Source of the DNA: SMWC01 sp964466315
Lineage (GTDB): Bacteria > Pseudomonadota > Gammaproteobacteria > Steroidobacterales > Rariloculaceae
DNA length: 42,362 nucleotides
Assembly (NCBI GenBank): GCA_964466315.1
Contig: CAYXNS010000022.1
Coordinates: 1 to 42,362, forward strand
Direction of reading: 5' to 3'
Position numbers and translations under genes: made by a program. The notes under the pieces are model-generated. The model was not told the origin of the DNA and did not search any database. It saw only the letters and a list, made by a program, of their open reading frames with translations. Every line of letters begins with the position of its first letter. The first letter of the stretch is position 1. This document shows positions 39,776-42,362 of this stretch, piece by piece.

Positions 39776-42362
39776 TCAGTCGGACAACAGCTCTTGGAAG
39801 CGATCGCGCAGGCGATCCTCAGCCGAATCAATCGCCTCATCCCTGGCCGCCTCAAGCTCTGCGCGCGCGGCGTCGCGGAGAGCCTGGCCGAGGTCGAAGC
39901 TGGGGTCCGGCGCATTGACGTTGCCGGTGAGTTCCAGAGGAATCGGGTCGCCGATCAGCCGGTCGAGCGTTTCGCAACCCGCGACGCCGACACTGTCTGT
40001 CAGCGTCGTGATGAGGTCGTAATTGATGTCCCGAGTGGCCATATCGAGCTGGCCGCGACCCGTGACTTCCATGAACGAGGTCGTGGCTTGAAGGTCGTTC
40101 GTTCGGGCGATTCCATCCGTGACGATGGCGCTACCGCGCAATAGTTGATAGGCGGTGAAATCGGTATCCGTCGCGGCCGGTCGAGGTTCTCTCCGCGCAA
40201 TAGTCCAGTAATCGCACATGGTATGGCCGAGGTTGAGACCTTGAATCGTGCCTTCACGAAGCGAGAAATCGACTCGGCCCGCTGCCGACGCCACCGCATC
40301 GCCAAAAATTGCGCCGATCCCACTCAGTGAGAGATCGAAATTACCCGTGCCGCTGAGATTGGATTCACCATGGAGTGCGACCAGTAATGGGTCGAGCTGC
40401 AGATCAACGGCGGTGCCTTCGAGCATGAGTTGTGGGATGCCGCTACGGGCGTCCAACTCCACGCCACCTTCGAAGTCGCCGCCATAGAGTTCCGCGCGTG
40501 CCAAATCTATCGTTCCGACGCCGTTGCGGATATCGAGCAGGGTGGAGACTGCGGAGAATTGCACGCCCGCGAGCTTCAGGTCGTCGACGACAACTCGGCC
40601 ATTTAATGCGAGGCTGTGCATTGCTTCCGTAGGCAGCTCGAGGGGGCGCTCAGCCGGTCCTGACGCCGCGTTTGGGCCATCGGCGGGCGGCGGCAGGTAG
40701 CGATCTATATCGATCTCGTCAATCGCCAGACTGAAGTCGTACTCCGGATTACGGAACTCTCGTACGGTGAAGTTCCCCGTGATTGTGCTGTCATCGAGTT
40801 GGAGCCGCATTTCCTCGAAATCACCGCGTTCGGCCGTGATATCGACGCGAGTATCGATGATTGCGCTCGTGAGCACCGAGGGATCGGTATTGACTTGAGG
40901 CGGAACGTCGAAGCGCCTGAACAGGTCCCGCGGATTGAATCGCTGGATGTGGAGCGTGCCGGTCCACCGTGGCGAGTCGGCCAGCAGTTCGCTGACTGCG
41001 AGATCGCCAGTGGCCTGTAACCCGATCACTTCGGCATCGAGAGCCGCGAGCCTGAGCTCACCTGTCACGGTATCGAATGCAAACTCGGTATTCATTCGCA
41101 GCGAGCCGAGTCGCTCGGTGGTGAGGGCGGGGGGCAGCAGATTTGGAAAAACCTGAGCAATGAAATCCGGATCGACGGTTGTGGTGCTGACGGATCCTTC
41201 TAGACGGCGTTCAGCGCCGAAATAGTCGACGTCTCCCGTGATCGAGGCGTCCATCACCTCAGCGCGGACGCCGCGAATTGACGTCTGCTGGCGCGGGCCG
41301 TCCATCTGAAATTCTGCCGCTAGAGCCAGCGAGTCGATTCCGGAGTAATCGGCGCCCACGAGCATCTCGGCAGAGACGAGATCGAGCACCGCACGCGGGT
41401 CGAAAGAAGGAATAGAAATTCGTCCGTAGCCGTTTCCGGCTGCGTCCGCGTTCAACGTGCCGGAGAGCTCCATACCGAGGGCCGACACACTTAATTCGGA
41501 CAAAGCGAGTTCGCGGCTGCCCGCACGTAGCAGGAACTCGGCGGCGAGGTCGAAGCCGCCGAGCGTATCCGCGTCACGACCTGCCTGTATCGGAAGGCTC
41601 AGCAGGTCGAGTGCGGCGCCGAGAGATTCGTCGGCGACACGAACTTGACCTGCCAGCTCGGGTTCATCGAGAAGAGCTCGACCCGCGAGCTCCCAACTTG
41701 CAAGGATACCGTTCGTATTTGTCGCTAGGCCCGTGACATCGACCGTTCCAGAACTCAGGTCAATCTGGCTGCTCGACCAGGTTGCGCCGACCTGCAACGC
41801 TGCCGGGCCGATCGGCGGATTTCGTAGAGAGGCCTCGAGTTGGGATTCGGAGAAACTGATGGTCCTATCGTCTAGCGATAGGCTGATCGTGGATTGGAGG
41901 CTACCGGCGGCGCGCTCCTCGTGGCGGCCGTCCTCGAGATAGAAGCCGAGCCGCAGATCCTCGGCGAGGTAGCGTGAACTCGAGGGATTGATCAGTGCGT
42001 TAGCCGTAGCGGTGAGTTGCGCCGTGAACTGCGGCTCGACTCCGACCAGCTCGAAGCCGAGTTCCGCCCTGACGGATTGACCGATCAGTATCGGGCCGGT
42101 TTCCAGTGAGAGTTCGGAAACGATGTAACGAACTTCGGTCGTGTCCTCGCGCCAGAAGATCAGGCCGTTCGTGATCTCGACGCCCTCGATGTTTAGGTTC
42201 TGCAGCATGCCGTTGCCGCCAGGTACTGCAAGACTTGGGCTTCCGCCAGGGCCTGGGTCTGCGAGCAGATCCTCCCAATTGCCGCGGTTCTCGATGTCCC
42301 TGCCGAGATTCAGCCGCAGGCCGTCTACTTCGAGGTTGCCGAGTTCAACGCGCGCCAATAGC
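39776..42362 (-). CDS. asmA: AsmA family protein, C-terminal part
   Basis: At least 861 residues of a large AsmA-type protein lie in the window; the 5' end is beyond the right edge, because the frame is still open at 42362 (reading LLARVELGNLEVDGLRLNLG). The long series of beta-strand repeats, the late YGGDFEGGVELDARSG and NINYDL-like DINYDLITTLTD, and the charged end (RDRFQELLSD) are typical. AsmA-like proteins span the periplasm from the inner membrane and are thought to move phospholipids to the outer membrane. An N-terminal helix is expected off the window. Confidence 0.9.
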   Translation of the reverse strand, partial: LLARVELGNLEVDGLRLNLGRDIENRGNWEDLLADPGPGGSPSLAVPGGNGMLQNLNIEGVEITNGLIFWREDTTEVRYIVSELSLETGPILIGQSVRAELGFELVGVEPQFTAQLTATANALINPSSSRYLAEDLRLGFYLEDGRHEERAAGSLQSTISLSLDDRTISFSESQLEASLRNPPIGPAALQVGATWSSSQIDLSSGTVDVTGLATNTNGILASWELAGRALLDEPELAGQVRVADESLGAALDLLSLPIQAGRDADTLGGFDLAAEFLLRAGSRELALSELSVSALGMELSGTLNADAAGNGYGRISIPSFDPRAVLDLVSAEMLVGADYSGIDSLALAAEFQMDGPRQQTSIRGVRAEVMDASITGDVDYFGAERRLEGSVSTTTVDPDFIAQVFPNLLPPALTTERLGSLRMNTEFAFDTVTGELRLAALDAEVIGLQATGDLAVSELLADSPRWTGTLHIQRFNPRDLFRRFDVPPQVNTDPSVLTSAIIDTRVDITAERGDFEEMRLQLDDSTITGNFTVREFRNPEYDFSLAIDEIDIDRYLPPPADGPNAASGPAERPLELPTEAMHSLALNGRVVVDDLKLAGVQFSAVSTLLDIRNGVGTIDLARAELYGGDFEGGVELDARSGIPQLMLEGTAVDLQLDPLLVALHGESNLSGTGNFDLSLSGIGAIFGDAVASAAGRVDFSLREGTIQGLNLGHTMCDYWTIARREPRPAATDTDFTAYQLLRGSAIVTDGIARTNDLQATTSFMEVTGRGQLDMATRDINYDLITTLTDSVGVAGCETLDRLIGDPIPLELTGNVNAPDPSFDLGQALRDAARAELEAARDEAIDSAEDRLRDRFQELLSD

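Noticed and set aside
1..42362. CRISPR arrays, rRNA and tRNA genes
   Set aside because: No regularly spaced direct repeats and no tRNA- or rRNA-like conserved sequence were seen on reading both strands. A covariance-model scan would be the decisive test.

Overview
The window is about 60 percent G+C chromosomal DNA from a Gram-negative bacterium. I infer a free-living, probably aquatic gammaproteobacterium. The outer envelope is clear: a BtuB-type TonB receptor behind a cobalamin riboswitch, a heptosyltransferase of LPS core type, a remnant resembling Kdo hydroxylase, an AsmA protein, a CpxP/Spy-like protein and many Sec, Tat or lipoprotein signals. No rRNA, tRNA or CRISPR array was seen. The taxonomic guess rests on gene style only.

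Layout. (1) 1-2120 is a scarred region. Two direct copies of one IS3-family left-end segment flank an orphan membrane-protein gene, and the second copy leads into a decayed IS fused to a headless beta-carbonic anhydrase. (2) 2203-9204 is mostly housekeeping: sulfatase, UppP, a cytochrome c fragment, a periplasmic repeat protein, a Spy/CpxP-like protein, a glycosyltransferase relic, an RRM protein, a conserved small protein, and a PlsC-CdsA acyltransferase/cytidylyltransferase pair. (3) 9290-13847 holds a B12 riboswitch, btuB, a DUF6580 membrane protein and asnB. A palindrome separates asnB from a convergent lipoprotein of the phospholipase D superfamily (13871-15382). (4) 16090-21121 is a divergent copper-type locus. 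Leftward run a membrane-tethered unknown protein, a two-domain multicopper oxidase and a membrane-tethered cupredoxin. Rightward run a PpiC-type foldase and a HupE/UreJ-family membrane protein. (5) 21237-23696 encodes a secreted caspase-like protein with three Cys-containing repeats and three PPC-like domains. (6) 23710-29341 is a redox/sulfur region: diheme cytochrome c peroxidase, Tat-exported FAD oxidoreductase, pentaheme cytochrome, YeeE/YedE transporter and DsrE-like protein. (7) 29399-37709 holds an NHL-type protein, an acyltransferase relic, an M23 peptidase, small secreted proteins, a penicillin acylase, a heptosyltransferase and the Kdo-hydroxylase-like pseudogene. (8) 37759-42362 holds a small membrane protein, a DUF4159 protein, a repeat pair, a cold-shock gene with a long leader, and the C-terminal part of AsmA.

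Two themes stand out. First, the divergent 16090-21121 locus: all three leftward products have an export signal at the N-terminus and a single hydrophobic helix at the C-terminus, so they look like a membrane-tethered copper redox assembly. It faces an exported-protein foldase and a metal-type permease. This is the best candidate for an undescribed system. Second, the window is rich in gene relics (IS orfA/orfB, carbonic anhydrase, GT32-like, cytochrome c, acyltransferase, Kdo-hydroxylase-like). It also carries a dispersed GGGGCC/TCCC palindromic repeat family that sits at gene ends and in places is read into open reading frames.
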